NCBI RefSeq assembly: GCF_947495275.1
Contig: NZ_CANLYL010000007.1
Coordinates: forward strand, 62,001 to 126,000
Direction of reading: 5' to 3'
Length of the DNA: 64,000 nucleotides
From: an uncultured Roseobacter sp.
Lineage (GTDB): Bacteria; Pseudomonadota; Alphaproteobacteria; Rhodobacterales; Rhodobacteraceae
In this document: one piece after another, positions 12,114 through 22,842 of the stretch
How the letters are laid out: each line of letters begins with the position of its first letter
Numbering within the stretch: the first letter of the stretch is position 1
Notes under the pieces: model-generated
Told to the model about the DNA's origin: nothing
Seen by the model: the letters and a program-made list of their open reading frames with translations, nothing else
Databases searched by the model: none
Made by a program: the position numbers and the translations under genes

Positions 12114-13289
12114 TTATTCCGTAATTTTGCTGACGACGCCGGCGCCGACGGTGCGGCCGCCTTCGCGGATGGCGAAGCGCAGGCCGTTTTCCATGGCAAT
12201 GGGTGCGATCAGTTCAACGCCGAAAGACACGTTGTCGCCCGGCATCACCATCTCGGTGCCTTCGTTCAGCTGAACCGTGCCGGTCACATCCGTGGTGCGG
12301 AAGTAGAACTGCGGACGATAGTTCGCGAAGAACGGCGTGTGACGGCCACCCTCATCCTTGGTCAGGATGTAGGCTTCGGCTTCGAACTTGGTGTGCGGCG
12401 TCACAGAACCCGGCTTGCAGAGCACCTGGCCGCGTTCCACGCCTTCACGGTCGATACCGCGCAGCAGGGCGCCGATGTTGTCACCCGCTTCACCGCGATC
12501 CAGCAGTTTGCGGAACATTTCAACACCTGTGCAGGTGGTTTTCTTGGTGTCGCGGATGCCCACGATTTCGATCTCGTCGCCCACGTTGATCACGCCACGC
12601 TCAACACGCCCCGTCACAACGGTACCGCGACCGGAGATCGAGAACACGTCTTCCACAGGCATCAGGAACGGCTGGTCAACCGCGCGCGCCGGTGTCGGGA
12701 TGTATTCGTCAACCGCTGCCATCAATTCGCGAATCTTCGCTTCGCCAATCTCCGGATTGTTGCCTTCCATCGCCGCCAGGGCCGAGCCCGCGATGATCGG
12801 AATATCGTCGCCGGGGTACTCGTAAGAGCTCAGCAGCTCGCGGATTTCCATTTCCACCAGTTCCAGCAGCTCTTCGTCGTCCACCTGGTCAACTTTGTTC
12901 ATGAAGACAACCATGTAAGGAATGCCCACCTGGCGGCCGAGCAGGATGTGCTCGCGGGTCTGGGGCATCGGGCCGTCAGCCGCGTTCACAACCAGGATCG
13001 CGCCGTCCATCTGCGCCGCACCGGTGATCATGTTTTTCACATAGTCCGCGTGGCCAGGGCAGTCGACGTGGGCATAGTGACGCGCGTCGGTTTCATATTC
13101 CACGTGCGCGGTCGAAATGGTGATCCCGCGGGCTTTCTCTTCCGGCGCGCCATCAATCTGGTCATAGGCCTGAAAATCGCCAAAATACTTCGTGATCGCA
13201 GCCGTCAGCGTCGTCTTGCCGTGGTCAACGTGACCAATCGTGCCGATGTTTACGTGCGGTTTCGTACGTTCAAACTTTGCCTTTGCCAT
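12114..13289 (-). CDS. tuf: Elongation factor Tu
   Basis: This 391-residue GTPase delivers aminoacyl-tRNA to the ribosome. The P-loop [15 protein letters not shown] is near residues 18-32, followed by [12 protein letters not shown] and the NKVD base-specificity motif. Domains II and III follow ([28 protein letters not shown]). A second tuf copy near the str operon is common in Proteobacteria, but that lies outside this window. A promoter and a strong terminator bound it as a single transcription unit. Confidence 0.99.
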   Translation of the reverse strand: MAKAKFERTKPHVNIGTIGHVDHGKTTLTAAITKYFGDFQAYDQIDGAPEEKARGITISTAHVEYETDARHYAHVDCPGHADYVKNMITGAAQMDGAILVVNAADGPMPQTREHILLGRQVGIPYMVVFMNKVDQVDDEELLELVEMEIRELLSSYEYPGDDIPIIAGSALAAMEGNNPEIGEAKIRELMAAVDEYIPTPARAVDQPFLMPVEDVFSISGRGTVVTGRVERGVINVGDEIEIVGIRDTKKTTCTGVEMFRKLLDRGEAGDNIGALLRGIDREGVERGQVLCKPGSVTPHTKFEAEAYILTKDEGGRHTPFFANYRPQFYFRTTDVTGTVQLNEGTEMVMPGDNVSFGVELIAPIAMENGLRFAIREGGRTVGAGVVSKITE

Positions 13290-13350
13290 GGTGGAGGCGC
13301 CCTTTTGCTTGCATTGGGGTCAACGGTGACCCGGTCCTTCTCTGGCGCGC

Positions 13351-13379
13351 GATGTATTGCGATCAGCAAAGAAAATCAA
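13351..13379 (-). promoter_or_regulatory. Probable tuf promoter
   Basis: TTGATT and TACATC are separated by 17 bases on the minus strand, about 60 bases upstream of the tuf start. The match to sigma-70 consensus is moderate, and the position fits a strongly expressed gene. Called by eye. Confidence 0.45.
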
Positions 13380-13399
13380 GCGCGACGTTCAGCAGCGTG

Positions 13400-14008
13400 T
13401 CATTGAGTGGCCGATGCAGCATCCGGCTCATCGGGCAGGTCAACCGCTTCGGCAGAAAGCGTGGGATCGCCGTCGAACCAGCCCAGCTCTGCATTCTGCT
13501 TTACCAGGTAGTCTTCGATGGCCTGGGCGGCATTGCGCGACAGGTTTTCCAGCTGGGTTTCCTTGGTCTGGGTCCAGCCAGTTCCAACGATGCTGGCACC
13601 GTCCAGTTTCTCCAGAACGGTCAGTTGGACCGGCTCCTCATTCAATTTCTTACCCTGCGAATCGTCCCAGACCGTCAGCCGAATGATCATTCCGGATTTC
13701 GGAGCCAGAACCACCGGAACACCCGCCTTGGCCAGAACATAACCTTCGACGCTGACACCGAAATGATAGCTTTTCGCGCCCTCGTAACGATCAAACCGTT
13801 CGGCGATGGCGTTGGTGAGCGCTTCGGTGAGCTGTTCCTTGGAAACCTCGCGGCCGATGGTCGCCGTGGTTTCTGCCTTTGTGGCGACAACCACATTGTG
13901 TCCAAGACTGAAATTGCCCAGTGGCACAGGGGGCGTATCCAAATCTTTCGCCCCGGTACATGCCGTTACCGCCATGGCACCGATCAACAGCGCTGCTTGC
14001 CTCTTCAT
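13400..14008 (-). CDS. Putative lipoprotein, DUF6778-like
   Basis: This 202-residue protein has a lipoprotein signal ([17 protein letters not shown]17). The rest is a soluble alpha/beta domain with segments such as [31 protein letters not shown] and [17 protein letters not shown], likely in the periplasm. I associate it with a Rhodobacteraceae family of unknown function (DUF6778), from memory. It lies between parC and tuf in the same direction, and no operon partner suggests a role. Confidence 0.75.
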   Translation of the reverse strand: MKRQAALLIGAMAVTACTGAKDLDTPPVPLGNFSLGHNVVVATKAETTATIGREVSKEQLTEALTNAIAERFDRYEGAKSYHFGVSVEGYVLAKAGVPVVLAPKSGMIIRLTVWDDSQGKKLNEEPVQLTVLEKLDGASIVGTGWTQTKETQLENLSRNAAQAIEDYLVKQNAELGWFDGDPTLSAEAVDLPDEPDAASATQ

Positions 14009-14113
14009 TTCCCACCTATCGGCTTTTTTATATTGGTTGCCTGCCTATCCGATGTACCGCTTGCACACAATCCATGGTGAATTGCGGCGCTTATCTGTCG
14101 CTCTTTCTGCCTG

Positions 14114-16417
14114 TCACGTAAATTTATTGTCCCGCGGGAAACCCCTTGGCGCCATACGCCCGGCGCTTGCGCGTTTGCCTGTCCACTCCGCCAATTCCGT
14201 TTCAGTACGCGTACGTCCCGCCGGGTCAAGCCAACTTAACCCCTCGCGCCCGCTGAAAGTTGTCGCATCAGAAAGACCACCGTCTTTGTATTTCTGAAGA
14301 CGAACACCCTTGCCACGCCCCATCTCGGGCAGCTCATCAAGACTGAACACCAGAACTTTGCGGTTTTCACCAACCACGGCCACACTGTCGCCTTGCGTTG
14401 GTTTGCAGACGAGCGCACGGGTCTCGCCACGGACGTTCAACACCTGTTTGCCGCTGCGGGTTTGCGCCACAACGTCATCTTCCGGCACGATAAATCCGTC
14501 GCCCGCACTGGAGGCCACCAAGAGTTTGCGCCCCGCTTCATGGGTCAGGATCGTGACGATTTCCGCTTCATTGGGCAGGTCAACCATAAGTCTGAGGGGT
14601 TCACCCATGCCGCGCCCACCGGGCAGGTTGGTGGCAGAAACGGTGTAGAAACGCCCGTTCGAGCCGAACACCAAAAGCCTGTCGGTCGTCTCAGCGTGGA
14701 AGATGAAACGCGGGCCGTCGCCATCCTTGAATTTCAACTCGCGGTTCAGATCAATATGTCCGGTCATCGCCCGCACCCATCCCATTTGCGAGCACACAAC
14801 GGTGATGGGTTCACGGTCGATCATAGCCTCGATCGGCACATCCTCTATGACCGCCCCTTCGGCAAAACTGGTTCGACGCGCGCCACCTTCATAGTCTTTG
14901 CCGAACTGCTTTTTCGTCTCGCGCAACTGGGTCGTGATGCTGTCCCACTGCAACTGCGGGTTTTCGAGCAAATCCTCAAGTTGGGCGCGCTCTTCCATCA
15001 AGTGAGATTGTTCGCGCAGAAGTTCCATCTCTTCGAGGCGGCGCAAAGACCGCAGGCGCATGTTGAGAATGGCTTCGGCCTGAACTTCACTCAACTCACC
15101 TTCGCCCGGGGCCGGGGAGACATAGTCTTTCTCATCCGATGCGCGCGCATGCGGCTTTCCCCAATCTTCGCGCATCAAGGCAGCTTTGGGGTCATCATCA
15201 TAGCGGATGATGTCGATCACGCGATCAAGGTTGAGAAACGCTACGATGAAGCCTTCCAACACTTCCAGCCGATGGTCGATTTTCTCCATTCGGTGCGTGG
15301 ACCGACGGATCAAGACTTCCTGCCGGTGATCTAGAAAGGCGCGCAGCACTTCCTTCATCGAACAGACTTTTGGTGTCAGCCCATCAATCAACACATTCAT
15401 GTTGAGCGAAAAACGCACTTCCAGATCACAATTCCGGAACAACATCCCCATCAGCACCTCCGGATCGACGGTTCGGGATCGTGGTTCGATGATCATCCGC
15501 ACGTCTTCGGCAGATTCGTCACGCACATCCCCCAGGATCGGAATTTTTTTGGTCTGAATCAGCTCAGCGATCTTTTCGATCAGCTTGGATTTCTGAACCT
15601 GATAGGGAATCTCGGTGACAACAATCTGCCATTGCCCCCGGCCAAGGTCCTCAACCTCCCAGCGGCAACGCAAACGGAAGGATCCACGCCCCGTCCGATA
15701 GGCCGTTGCAATATTTTCGGGGGGCTCGACGATCACGCCGCCTGTCGGAAAATCCGGCCCCGGCACGTAGTTCAGAAGCGTGTCATCCCGCGCGTCAGGC
15801 GTCTTGATCAGATGAATACAGGCATCACAAAGCTCAGCGATATTGTGCGGCGGGATATTGGTCGCCATGCCCACAGCGATCCCGCTGGACCCATTGGCCA
15901 AAAGGTTCGGGAACTGCGCGGGCAGAACCACCGGCTCGGTCAAGGTCCCGTCGTAGTTTTCGCGAAAATCGACAGCGTTTTCGTTAAGCCCCTCGAGCAG
16001 CGCCTCGGCCACGGCGGTCATGCGCGCCTCGGTGTAGCGGCTGGCGGCGGGATTATCACCGTCGATATTGCCGAAATTGCCCTGGCCATCGACCAGCGGG
16101 TAACGGACGTTGAAATCTTGCGCCAGCCGCGCCATAGCATCGTAAATGGCGGCATCACCGTGCGGGTGATAATTGCCCATCACATCGCCGGAAATCTTTG
16201 CGGATTTGCGAAACCCCCCGGTGGAATTGAGCCGCAACTCCCGCATGGCGTAAAGAATGCGCCGGTGGACGGGCTTCAATCCGTCACGTGCATCAGGCAG
16301 GGCGCGGTGCATGATCGTGCTGAGCGCATAGGTCAGGTAACGCTCCCCCAGCGCACGGCGCAGAGGTTCGGAAACGTCAGACGAGGGCATGTCGGGGGTA
16401 TCGATATCGTCAACCAT
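14114..16417 (-). CDS. parC: DNA topoisomerase IV subunit A
   Basis: This 767-residue type IIA topoisomerase A subunit decatenates daughter chromosomes. The catalytic tyrosine is Y128 in [11 protein letters not shown]. The helix-turn-helix region is [19 protein letters not shown], with alanine at the position of the quinolone-resistance serine of GyrA. The beta-pinwheel C-terminal domain is short, which together with length supports ParC over GyrA. parE is not adjacent in this window. Confidence 0.93.
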   Translation of the reverse strand: MVDDIDTPDMPSSDVSEPLRRALGERYLTYALSTIMHRALPDARDGLKPVHRRILYAMRELRLNSTGGFRKSAKISGDVMGNYHPHGDAAIYDAMARLAQDFNVRYPLVDGQGNFGNIDGDNPAASRYTEARMTAVAEALLEGLNENAVDFRENYDGTLTEPVVLPAQFPNLLANGSSGIAVGMATNIPPHNIAELCDACIHLIKTPDARDDTLLNYVPGPDFPTGGVIVEPPENIATAYRTGRGSFRLRCRWEVEDLGRGQWQIVVTEIPYQVQKSKLIEKIAELIQTKKIPILGDVRDESAEDVRMIIEPRSRTVDPEVLMGMLFRNCDLEVRFSLNMNVLIDGLTPKVCSMKEVLRAFLDHRQEVLIRRSTHRMEKIDHRLEVLEGFIVAFLNLDRVIDIIRYDDDPKAALMREDWGKPHARASDEKDYVSPAPGEGELSEVQAEAILNMRLRSLRRLEEMELLREQSHLMEERAQLEDLLENPQLQWDSITTQLRETKKQFGKDYEGGARRTSFAEGAVIEDVPIEAMIDREPITVVCSQMGWVRAMTGHIDLNRELKFKDGDGPRFIFHAETTDRLLVFGSNGRFYTVSATNLPGGRGMGEPLRLMVDLPNEAEIVTILTHEAGRKLLVASSAGDGFIVPEDDVVAQTRSGKQVLNVRGETRALVCKPTQGDSVAVVGENRKVLVFSLDELPEMGRGKGVRLQKYKDGGLSDATTFSGREGLSWLDPAGRTRTETELAEWTGKRASAGRMAPRGFPRDNKFT

Positions 16418-16620
16418 TGATGCTGTTTAACCGCGTGTTTCGCCTCGAACAAGCACGATAACGTCCAGCGGAGAGCCAGCGCTTGTGGCCGAGCCACATC
16501 ATTGGGGGAATTGGAGCTTCGTTCGAAATTTTCCCCTCCCGGAAACCAAGAGAGGGAGTTATGCGTTCATCGCATATCAAACTGTGCTATGGTTTGTGCA
16601 TGTAACGAGGGTTTTTTACG

Positions 16621-17250
16621 ATGAAGCGATTCATTTTGTTATCTTTTGGCTTTCTGGGACTCGCATTTTACGAGCTGAGCGGAGGGTCGGACTTCGATGC
16701 GGGTGCCGCGAGGGATGCGGCAATACTGGCAAGATCTGGAACGATCGAAACTGCTGAATTACCTCGCATCACAACAGCCCAGGCAACCGTTCCATCTGAC
16801 GAAGCAGGTGAACCTTCTGTAACGCGCGTGGCGTTGAATCTGACGTCACTGGAAGAGGTGCTCACCGACGAACCGGCGGGAGCTACCGAAGCTGAACCAG
16901 AGCCTACGCCGCAACCATTTGCACCCTCTGTGGAGCAATTCGACATCACCCCTGTGGGCTTTGGTGAGGACGCAGAAGTGGCCACCGTTTTGCCCAGTAT
17001 TATTTTCTCCGGCTCTTCTTCCCAGGCCTCATCATCGGCGGTGATCACACCGCAAGATATCCGTCTGGTAAATGCGACCGCCGTGAATATGCGCGGCGGG
17101 CCCGGCACCAACTACGGGGTCGTTACCCGCCTGGATCGGGATACCCAGGTCGAGGTACTGCGGGACGACGGCACCGGATGGGTGAAACTGCGCCCTGTGG
17201 CAGGGGGTCCCGAAGGCTGGGTTGCCGACTTTCTGCTGAGCAAAGGATAA
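16621..17250 (+). CDS. SH3 domain-containing exported protein
   Basis: This 209-residue protein has an N-terminal hydrophobic segment (residues 4-18), a low-complexity acidic and proline-rich middle (TEAEPEPTPQPFAPS), and a bacterial SH3 domain at about residues 145-207. The SH3 domain is shown by AVNMRGGPGTNYGVVTRLDR and GWVKLRPV...GWVADFLL. Bacterial SH3 domains of this type often bind cell-wall material, so a periplasmic envelope role is plausible. The downstream gene starts 56 bases later. Confidence 0.85.
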   Translation: MKRFILLSFGFLGLAFYELSGGSDFDAGAARDAAILARSGTIETAELPRITTAQATVPSDEAGEPSVTRVALNLTSLEEVLTDEPAGATEAEPEPTPQPFAPSVEQFDITPVGFGEDAEVATVLPSIIFSGSSSQASSSAVITPQDIRLVNATAVNMRGGPGTNYGVVTRLDRDTQVEVLRDDGTGWVKLRPVAGGPEGWVADFLLSKG

Positions 17251-17306
17251 GGTTGCGCTTCGCCAAGTGTGACGCCAATGATCTGGCAACACTTGCGGAG
17301 AGGCAG

Positions 17307-18137
17307 ATGCACAAAAAATCAATCCTCATTACTGGTTGCTCTTCGGGGATCGGTTATGCTGCGGCAATTGGCCTGAGAGCCAATGGCTGGCAGGTCTTTG
17401 CAGCCTGCAAAAAGCAACACGATTGCGATCGCCTGACCGGCGAGGGCTTTGACAGTCCACTCTTGGACTACACGGATCGGGCGAGCATTGAGGCCGCGCT
17501 CGACCAGGTTTTGAGTCAAACGGGTGGGACACTCGACGCGCTCTTCAATAATGGGGCGCATGGCACCCCGGGCGCAGTCGAGGATTTGCCAACTGAGGCG
17601 CTTCGCGAGATATTTGAGGCAAATTTCTTTGGATGGCACCATCTGACGCGCGCCGTGATCCCCATCATGCGCAAACAGGGACACGGCCGCATTGTCCAAT
17701 GCTCATCCGTGCTCGGTTTTATCACATTGCCCTGGCGCGGCGCTTACAACGCGACCAAATACGCGCTGGAAGGCCTCACGGATACGCTACGGATCGAAAT
17801 GCGTGATACGGGCATTCACATCATATTGATCGAGCCCGGCCCCGTGACCTCCAAGATTAGGAAAAACGCCATTCCCCATTTCGAACGCTGGATTGACTGG
17901 AAAAATTCCACGCGACGCTCGGACTATGAAACCGGACTCAACAAGCGCCTTTACGAGAACAGGGGGCCGGACAGGTTCGAACTGCCGCCAGAGGCCGTAG
18001 TGAAAAAGCTCATCCACGCACTTGAGGCAACCAAGCCCCGTCCGCGATATTTTGTCACGACCCCCACATATATCATGGCGGCTTTGCGTCGGATTTTACC
18101 AACCCGTGCGTTGGATTGGGTGCTCGCCAAAAGCTGA
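17307..18137 (+). CDS. Short-chain dehydrogenase/reductase family oxidoreductase
   Basis: This 276-residue classical SDR has the cofactor motif TGCSSGIG (residues 9-16), NNGA (81-84), catalytic Ser133/134 and Y147-x3-K151 (YNATK). The C-terminal part resembles the subgroup of SDRs acting on lipophilic alcohols or steroids, but the substrate cannot be read from sequence. The start at 17307 matches the family N-terminus and has GGAGAGG just upstream. The open frame continues upstream over the end of the SH3 gene without similarity. Confidence 0.92.
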   Translation: MHKKSILITGCSSGIGYAAAIGLRANGWQVFAACKKQHDCDRLTGEGFDSPLLDYTDRASIEAALDQVLSQTGGTLDALFNNGAHGTPGAVEDLPTEALREIFEANFFGWHHLTRAVIPIMRKQGHGRIVQCSSVLGFITLPWRGAYNATKYALEGLTDTLRIEMRDTGIHIILIEPGPVTSKIRKNAIPHFERWIDWKNSTRRSDYETGLNKRLYENRGPDRFELPPEAVVKKLIHALEATKPRPRYFVTTPTYIMAALRRILPTRALDWVLAKS

Positions 18138-18212
18138 TCTGCCTGTTGAGGGCAGAAAAGCGGTTCGCTTTTTGCCGCTGCCCCTCTACATGTGCGACGG
18201 AGAAACAAAAGG

Positions 18213-18425
18213 ATGAATACCGTGGGTGATCCCCTATTTGTACTGATCGTGCTGGCCTGTATTGCGGTCGTCATCGTCTTGATGCTGGGTCTTGGCGGCT
18301 TTGCCGGTGGTGGTGCCTTCAACAAGAAGAACTCCAACAAATTGATGCGGTATCGCATTGCGGCCCAGTTTGTGGCCGTGTGCCTGATCGTACTTTACGT
18401 TTTTCTCCGTCAAAAAGGAGGCTGA
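18213..18425 (+). CDS. Twin transmembrane protein, HIG1-type
   Basis: This 70-residue protein has two membrane spans (about residues 8-30 and 46-65) joined by a short basic loop (FNKKNSNKLMRYRIAAQ). This is the pattern of the HIG1/RCF1-like family in alphaproteobacteria, which in relatives associates with respiratory complexes. The ATG at 18213 has AAAGG close upstream. It lies seven bases before the cobalamin adenosyltransferase gene, and may be co-transcribed with it. Confidence 0.8.
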   Translation: MNTVGDPLFVLIVLACIAVVIVLMLGLGGFAGGGAFNKKNSNKLMRYRIAAQFVAVCLIVLYVFLRQKGG

Positions 18426-18431
18426 TGCTCA

Positions 18432-19004
18432 ATGGTAGTCCTGAACAAGATTTACACAAAAACCGGCGACGCAGGCGAGACGGCCCTGGGAAATGGCACC
18501 CGCGTAGCAAAACACGCCTTGCGCGTCACAGCCTACGGCACATCGGACGAGCTGAATTCGTTTGTCGGCGTCGCCCGGCTCGAAACATCCGGTGAAATTG
18601 ACGCCGCATTGAGCCGCATCCAGAATGATCTCTTCGATCTCGGCGCGGACCTGTGCCGACCGGACATGGAGCAGGATGCAGAAGCTGAGTATCCGCCACT
18701 GCGGATGATCGAAGCACAGGTTCTGCGCCTCGAAACCGAGATCGATGCGATGAACGCAGAACTTGATCCGCTGCGCAGCTTTATCCTGCCGGGTGGTTCC
18801 GCTCTTTCTGCACATCTGCACGTCTGTCGGACCGTTTCGCGAAGGGCTGAACGGTTGTGCGTTGAGTTGGCGACGATGGAGGCAATCAATGCGCAAGCGG
18901 TCAAATATCTGAACAGGCTCAGTGACTGGTTTTTCGTTGCCGCCCGCATGGCAAACAATGGTGGAAAGGATGACGTGCTCTGGGTGCCTGGTGCCAACAG
19001 ATGA
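18432..19004 (+). CDS. Cob(I)yrinic acid a,c-diamide / cobalamin adenosyltransferase, PduO type
   Basis: This 190-residue enzyme transfers the adenosyl group from ATP to reduced cobalamin. It has the PduO N-terminal ATP motif (KIYTKTGDAGETALGNGTR), YGTSDELNSFVG, and the C-terminal PGGSALSAHLHVCRTVSRRAER segment. Adenosylcobalamin is the cofactor of methylmalonyl- and ethylmalonyl-CoA mutases, which fits the mcd candidate at 32.7 kb. It starts seven bases after the twin-TM gene and is followed after 222 bases by etfBA. Confidence 0.93.
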   Translation: MVVLNKIYTKTGDAGETALGNGTRVAKHALRVTAYGTSDELNSFVGVARLETSGEIDAALSRIQNDLFDLGADLCRPDMEQDAEAEYPPLRMIEAQVLRLETEIDAMNAELDPLRSFILPGGSALSAHLHVCRTVSRRAERLCVELATMEAINAQAVKYLNRLSDWFFVAARMANNGGKDDVLWVPGANR

Positions 19005-19226
19005 ATGCAAGCCCGATGATCACGCGGTCCCGAAGGCCAATCTAATTCATGCATCCTATCGGAAATTTTCGCCTCAAACTGTGGAAATAGTTAAAAACGC
19101 GGCGTTCCTGCGACCGGGCGTGACGATTTTACACTGTTTCATGCCCACGAGCTTGGTTAAACCACACCTCAGAAAACAAGAGGCTTGCACGTGGTGTGAG
19201 TCGCCAATCCAAGGAGAGAGACGCAA

Positions 19227-19985
19227 ATGAAGGTTCTGGTACCTGTCAAACGCGTGATCGACTACAACGTGAAAGTGCGTGTTAAAGCGGACGGATCGGG
19301 TGTTGATCTTGCCAATGTGAAAATGTCGATGAACCCGTTCGATGAGATTTCCGTCGAGCAGGCCATCCGCCTCAAAGAGGCAGGTCAGGCAGATGAAGTT
19401 GTGGTTGTATCCATTGGCGTCAAGCAAAGCCAGGAAACATTGCGCACAGCTCTCGCGATGGGTGCCGACCGCGCCATTCTGGTTGTCGCGGCAGACGACG
19501 TCCATCAAGACATCGAGCCGCTGAGCGTCGCGAAAATCCTCAAGGCTATCGTCGACGAAGAACAGCCCGGCCTCGTTCTCTGCGGCAAGCAGGCGATCGA
19601 CAACGACATGAACGCGACCGGCCAGATGCTCAGCGCGCTTATGGGCTGGAGCCAGGCAACCTTTGCCTCCGAAGTGGCCATTGAAGGCGATCATGCGGTG
19701 GTCAGCCGCGAAGTAGATGGCGGCATGCAGACCATCAAAGTAACCATGCCAACGGTTGTTACAGTGGACCTGCGTCTGAACGAGCCCCGCTATGCATCCC
19801 TGCCCAACATCATGAAAGCCAAGAAAAAGCCGCTGGACGAGAAAACAGCCGCAGACTACGGCGTCGATGTAAGCCCGCGTCTGGAGATCGTAAATACCGT
19901 CGAACCCGAAGCCCGCGCGGCCGGCATCAAGGTCGGCTCCGTTGACGAGCTGGTATCGAAACTCAAAGAAGCGGGGGCTGTATAA
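19227..19985 (+). CDS. etfB: Electron transfer flavoprotein subunit beta
   Basis: This 252-residue subunit, with EtfA, carries electrons from acyl-CoA and other flavin dehydrogenases to the membrane ETF:quinone oxidoreductase. It starts [20 protein letters not shown] and contains the AMP-binding region ([20 protein letters not shown]) and the conserved [20 protein letters not shown] segment. A strong AAGGAGAGAG ribosome-binding site precedes it. The stop overlaps the etfA start by one base. It would serve the methylsuccinyl-CoA dehydrogenase encoded in this window. Confidence 0.98.
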   Translation: MKVLVPVKRVIDYNVKVRVKADGSGVDLANVKMSMNPFDEISVEQAIRLKEAGQADEVVVVSIGVKQSQETLRTALAMGADRAILVVAADDVHQDIEPLSVAKILKAIVDEEQPGLVLCGKQAIDNDMNATGQMLSALMGWSQATFASEVAIEGDHAVVSREVDGGMQTIKVTMPTVVTVDLRLNEPRYASLPNIMKAKKKPLDEKTAADYGVDVSPRLEIVNTVEPEARAAGIKVGSVDELVSKLKEAGAV

Positions 19986-20914
19986 TGGCTGTTTTACTCC
20001 TTGCAGAAGTAACCGATGGCGAATTGGCGATGGATGCCACGGCGAAAGCTGTGACTGCCGCGAAGATGCTGGGCGATGTGACCGTTTTGGCCGCTGGCGG
20101 ATCCGCCGCTGCCGCAGGTGATGCCGCTGCCAAGATCGACGGGGTCAGCAAAGTACTGGTCGCTGAGGATGCATCCCTTGGTCACCGTCTCGCGGAATCA
20201 ACCGCGGCGCTGATCGTATCTTTGTCAGGCGACTACGAACATATCGTTGCGCCGGCCACGACAGATGCGAAGAACGTCATGCCTCGCGTGGCCGCCCTGC
20301 TCGATGTGATGGTAATCTCCGATGCCTCCGGCGTGGTTGATGGCGATACCTTCGAGCGTCCGATCTACGCAGGAAACGCTGTCCAAACCGTCAAATCAAC
20401 TGACGCAAAAAAGGTTGTGACCTTCCGGACGTCCACGTTCGACGCGGCAGGTGAAGGCGGCTTGGCTGCGGTTGAGAGCATTTCCGCTGCCGATAACCCC
20501 GGCCTGAGCGAGTGGGTCGAAGACAAGGTTGCCGCCTCGGATCGCCCTGAACTGACATCGGCCGGTGTCGTTGTTTCAGGTGGTCGTGGTGTTGGGTCCG
20601 AAGATGACTTCGCATTGATCGAGAAGCTGGCCGACAAGCTCGGAGCCGCTGTCGGCGCGTCACGCGCGGCGGTCGATTCCGGCTATGCACCGAATGACTG
20701 GCAAGTGGGGCAAACCGGCAAAGTGGTCGCCCCTGACCTCTATGTCGCAGTGGGTATCTCAGGTGCGATCCAGCACCTTGCAGGCATGAAGGATTCCAAG
20801 ATCATCGTTGCGATCAACAAAGACGAAGAAGCACCAATTTTCCAGGTCGCCGACTATGGTTTGGTTGCTGATCTCTTCTCTGCTGTGCCTGAGTTGATCG
20901 AAAAGCTCGACTGA
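19985..20914 (+). CDS. etfA: Electron transfer flavoprotein subunit alpha
   Basis: This 309-residue FAD-carrying ETF subunit has the C-terminal FAD domain motifs [35 protein letters not shown] and the [19 protein letters not shown] ending. The start overlaps etfB by one base, so the subunits are made in a coupled way. A strong terminator follows at 20936-20967. Confidence 0.98.
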   Translation: MAVLLLAEVTDGELAMDATAKAVTAAKMLGDVTVLAAGGSAAAAGDAAAKIDGVSKVLVAEDASLGHRLAESTAALIVSLSGDYEHIVAPATTDAKNVMPRVAALLDVMVISDASGVVDGDTFERPIYAGNAVQTVKSTDAKKVVTFRTSTFDAAGEGGLAAVESISAADNPGLSEWVEDKVAASDRPELTSAGVVVSGGRGVGSEDDFALIEKLADKLGAAVGASRAAVDSGYAPNDWQVGQTGKVVAPDLYVAVGISGAIQHLAGMKDSKIIVAINKDEEAPIFQVADYGLVADLFSAVPELIEKLD

Positions 20915-20935
20915 TACTATCTTGAAAACCAAAAG

Positions 20936-20967
20936 AAGCCGCGCCCCTGCAGCGCGGCTTTTTTTAT
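20936..20967 (+). terminator. Rho-independent terminator of etfBA
   Basis: AAGCCGCGC and GCGCGGCTT form a 9-bp GC-rich stem with a 7-base loop followed by TTTTTTT, 21 bases after the etfA stop. The T-run ends next to the stop codon of the convergent DUF6473 gene. Confidence 0.92.
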
Positions 20968-21800
20968 ACCAATTGATGCAATGATTTACTTAGCTTCATC
21001 GCAACCTCACCATGGGCCTTGGGGCCAAGCATCTCGGCGGCGGCCATTGCCTCCATCTGGCTGAAAACCATGCCGTCTGTGCCTGCGGCCATAGCTTCAG
21101 GCGTGGCAACAACTTCGATGACATCCGATGCCGTCAAGGCAAGCTCGTCCATCATCTGCCGCGTAACAAAAAGCGGTGACCGAGCTTTCGCCGGATTCAA
21201 TCCAATAGGCTCACTATTCAGCGGCGCGTGATCTGCAAACCAGACAAGAACCACCTTACCTTGAATGCGTTTGATCAACAGTTTCATGCGTGCGATCCAG
21301 GCATTTTGAAGCTCGTCACGCACGGTGGCAAAGCGTTCCGTTGAAACCTCATAAAGACAGCTCAACATGTGTTTGTTGAAATGAAATTCCGCGAAATCAA
21401 CTTCCGGATAAATCGATTTCAACAACCTCGATGCGGTGACAAATCGGTCATTGCGCCGAGGATGCACCGTATAAAAACGGTTTGACAGGTTTTGCGCGCC
21501 GACGATCTGCACGACCGTCGCTGCGGCCCCATTGCAAGTGTCGGTAATGAAACCGTCGTTCAACAAGACATCGACCCCGGCATTGCAAATTCCAAAGTTG
21601 ACGCAATTTACGCCAAGATCGCTTTCCACAAGCGCCGGGTATGGCGTCTTGATGAACTTTCCATATGTCGATGTTCCTCCGAGGAAAGCAACATACGGCG
21701 CGTCCAAGCGCCGCTCCGGCCCACGGAACAATAATTTTGAATTGCCATATCTGCATGGCGCGTAATCGAGAGCCCCCGCTCCCAGTACGTCATAGGTCAT
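20964..21800 (-). CDS. DUF6473 family protein with SGNH-hydrolase-like motifs
   Basis: This 278-residue protein lacks a signal peptide. I match it from memory to DUF6473, a Rhodobacteraceae family of unknown function. The order of motifs recalls SGNH hydrolases: VAFLGGTSTYGKF (block I position, but Thr/Ser after GG), CVNFGICNAGVDVLLND (block II Gly and Asn), VVQIVGAQN (block III) and WFADHAPL near the place of the catalytic His. The catalytic serine is not clear. The start at 21800 has AAGGTGGG upstream. It is convergent with etfA and divergent from the 3-hydroxyacyl-CoA dehydrogenase. Confidence 0.8.
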   Translation of the reverse strand: MTYDVLGAGALDYAPCRYGNSKLLFRGPERRLDAPYVAFLGGTSTYGKFIKTPYPALVESDLGVNCVNFGICNAGVDVLLNDGFITDTCNGAAATVVQIVGAQNLSNRFYTVHPRRNDRFVTASRLLKSIYPEVDFAEFHFNKHMLSCLYEVSTERFATVRDELQNAWIARMKLLIKRIQGKVVLVWFADHAPLNSEPIGLNPAKARSPLFVTRQMMDELALTASDVIEVVATPEAMAAGTDGMVFSQMEAMAAAEMLGPKAHGEVAMKLSKSLHQLV

Positions 21801-21958
21801 AAAACCCACCTTTCCTGAATCACCCGCCAAACACCATGCACACCGCTTCCTTACATTCCCTTAAACGCCGAATTTGAACCATATTTTAACGGGCACTTGG
21901 CCTTGCGGCGCCCCCTTGTGACACCGTAGAGTGCAGCGAATTCGCAAAGGGGCAGCGC

Positions 21959-22834
21959 ATGGAAATCAAGAAAATCGGGATTGTAGGCGCCGGGCAGATG
22001 GGCAATGGGATTGCCCATGTGATGTCTCTTGCGGGATACGATGTCCTGTTGAATGACATAAGCCAGGACGCGCTCAATACGGCAATGGACCAGATGAAAA
22101 GCAACATGGCGCGTCAGGTCAGCCGGGGCAAAATTACCGACGACGATCTGACCAATGCGCTCGAACGCGTGACGACAACGCAGGTTTTGACAGAATTGGG
22201 GCAAACGGATCTGATCATTGAAGCGGCGACCGAACGGGAGACCGTAAAACAGGCCATCTTCGAGGATCTCGTTCCCCATCTGCAACCACATACGATCCTG
22301 ACATCCAACACCTCTTCGATCTCAATCACCCGCCTTGCCAGCCGTACCGATCGCCCCGAAAAATTCATGGGCTTCCACTTTATGAACCCCGTGCCGGTCA
22401 TGCAGCTGGTTGAACTGATCCGTGGCATCGCTACGGACGAGGAAACCTATTCGGCCTGCAAGGTCGTTGTGGATCGCCTCGGCAAAACCGCCGCGTCCGC
22501 TGAAGATTTTCCCGCCTTTATCGTGAACCGCATCCTGATGCCCATGATCAATGAGGCCGTCTATACGCTCTACGAGGGCGTCGGCAGCGTGCAATCGATC
22601 GACAGCTCCATGAAGCTCGGTGCCAATCACCCGATGGGGCCGCTGGAACTCGCGGATTTCATTGGATTGGATACGTGTCTGGCCATCATGAACGTGCTGC
22701 ACGACGGCCTAGCCGATACCAAGTACCGCCCCTGCCCTCTTTTGACAAAATACGTCGAAGCGGGATGGTTGGGGCGCAAAACACAACGGGGATTCTACGA
22801 CTATCGCGGAGAGGTCCCCGTCCCAACCCGCTGA
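21959..22834 (+). CDS. 3-hydroxybutyryl-CoA dehydrogenase
   Basis: This 291-residue NAD-dependent dehydrogenase oxidises or forms (S)-3-hydroxybutyryl-CoA. The NAD-binding motif IGIVGAGQMGNGIA is at residues 6-19. Ser117, His140 (GFHFMNPVPVMQLVE) and Asn of the next domain (NHPMGPLELADFIGLD) are in place. The length matches the stand-alone short form (hbd/paaH type) and not the fused FadB form. Nearby etfBA and the mcd candidate fit short-chain acyl-CoA metabolism and polyhydroxybutyrate-linked carbon flow. Confidence 0.93.
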   Translation: MEIKKIGIVGAGQMGNGIAHVMSLAGYDVLLNDISQDALNTAMDQMKSNMARQVSRGKITDDDLTNALERVTTTQVLTELGQTDLIIEAATERETVKQAIFEDLVPHLQPHTILTSNTSSISITRLASRTDRPEKFMGFHFMNPVPVMQLVELIRGIATDEETYSACKVVVDRLGKTAASAEDFPAFIVNRILMPMINEAVYTLYEGVGSVQSIDSSMKLGANHPMGPLELADFIGLDTCLAIMNVLHDGLADTKYRPCPLLTKYVEAGWLGRKTQRGFYDYRGEVPVPTR

Positions 22835-22842
22835 TCGCGGCG

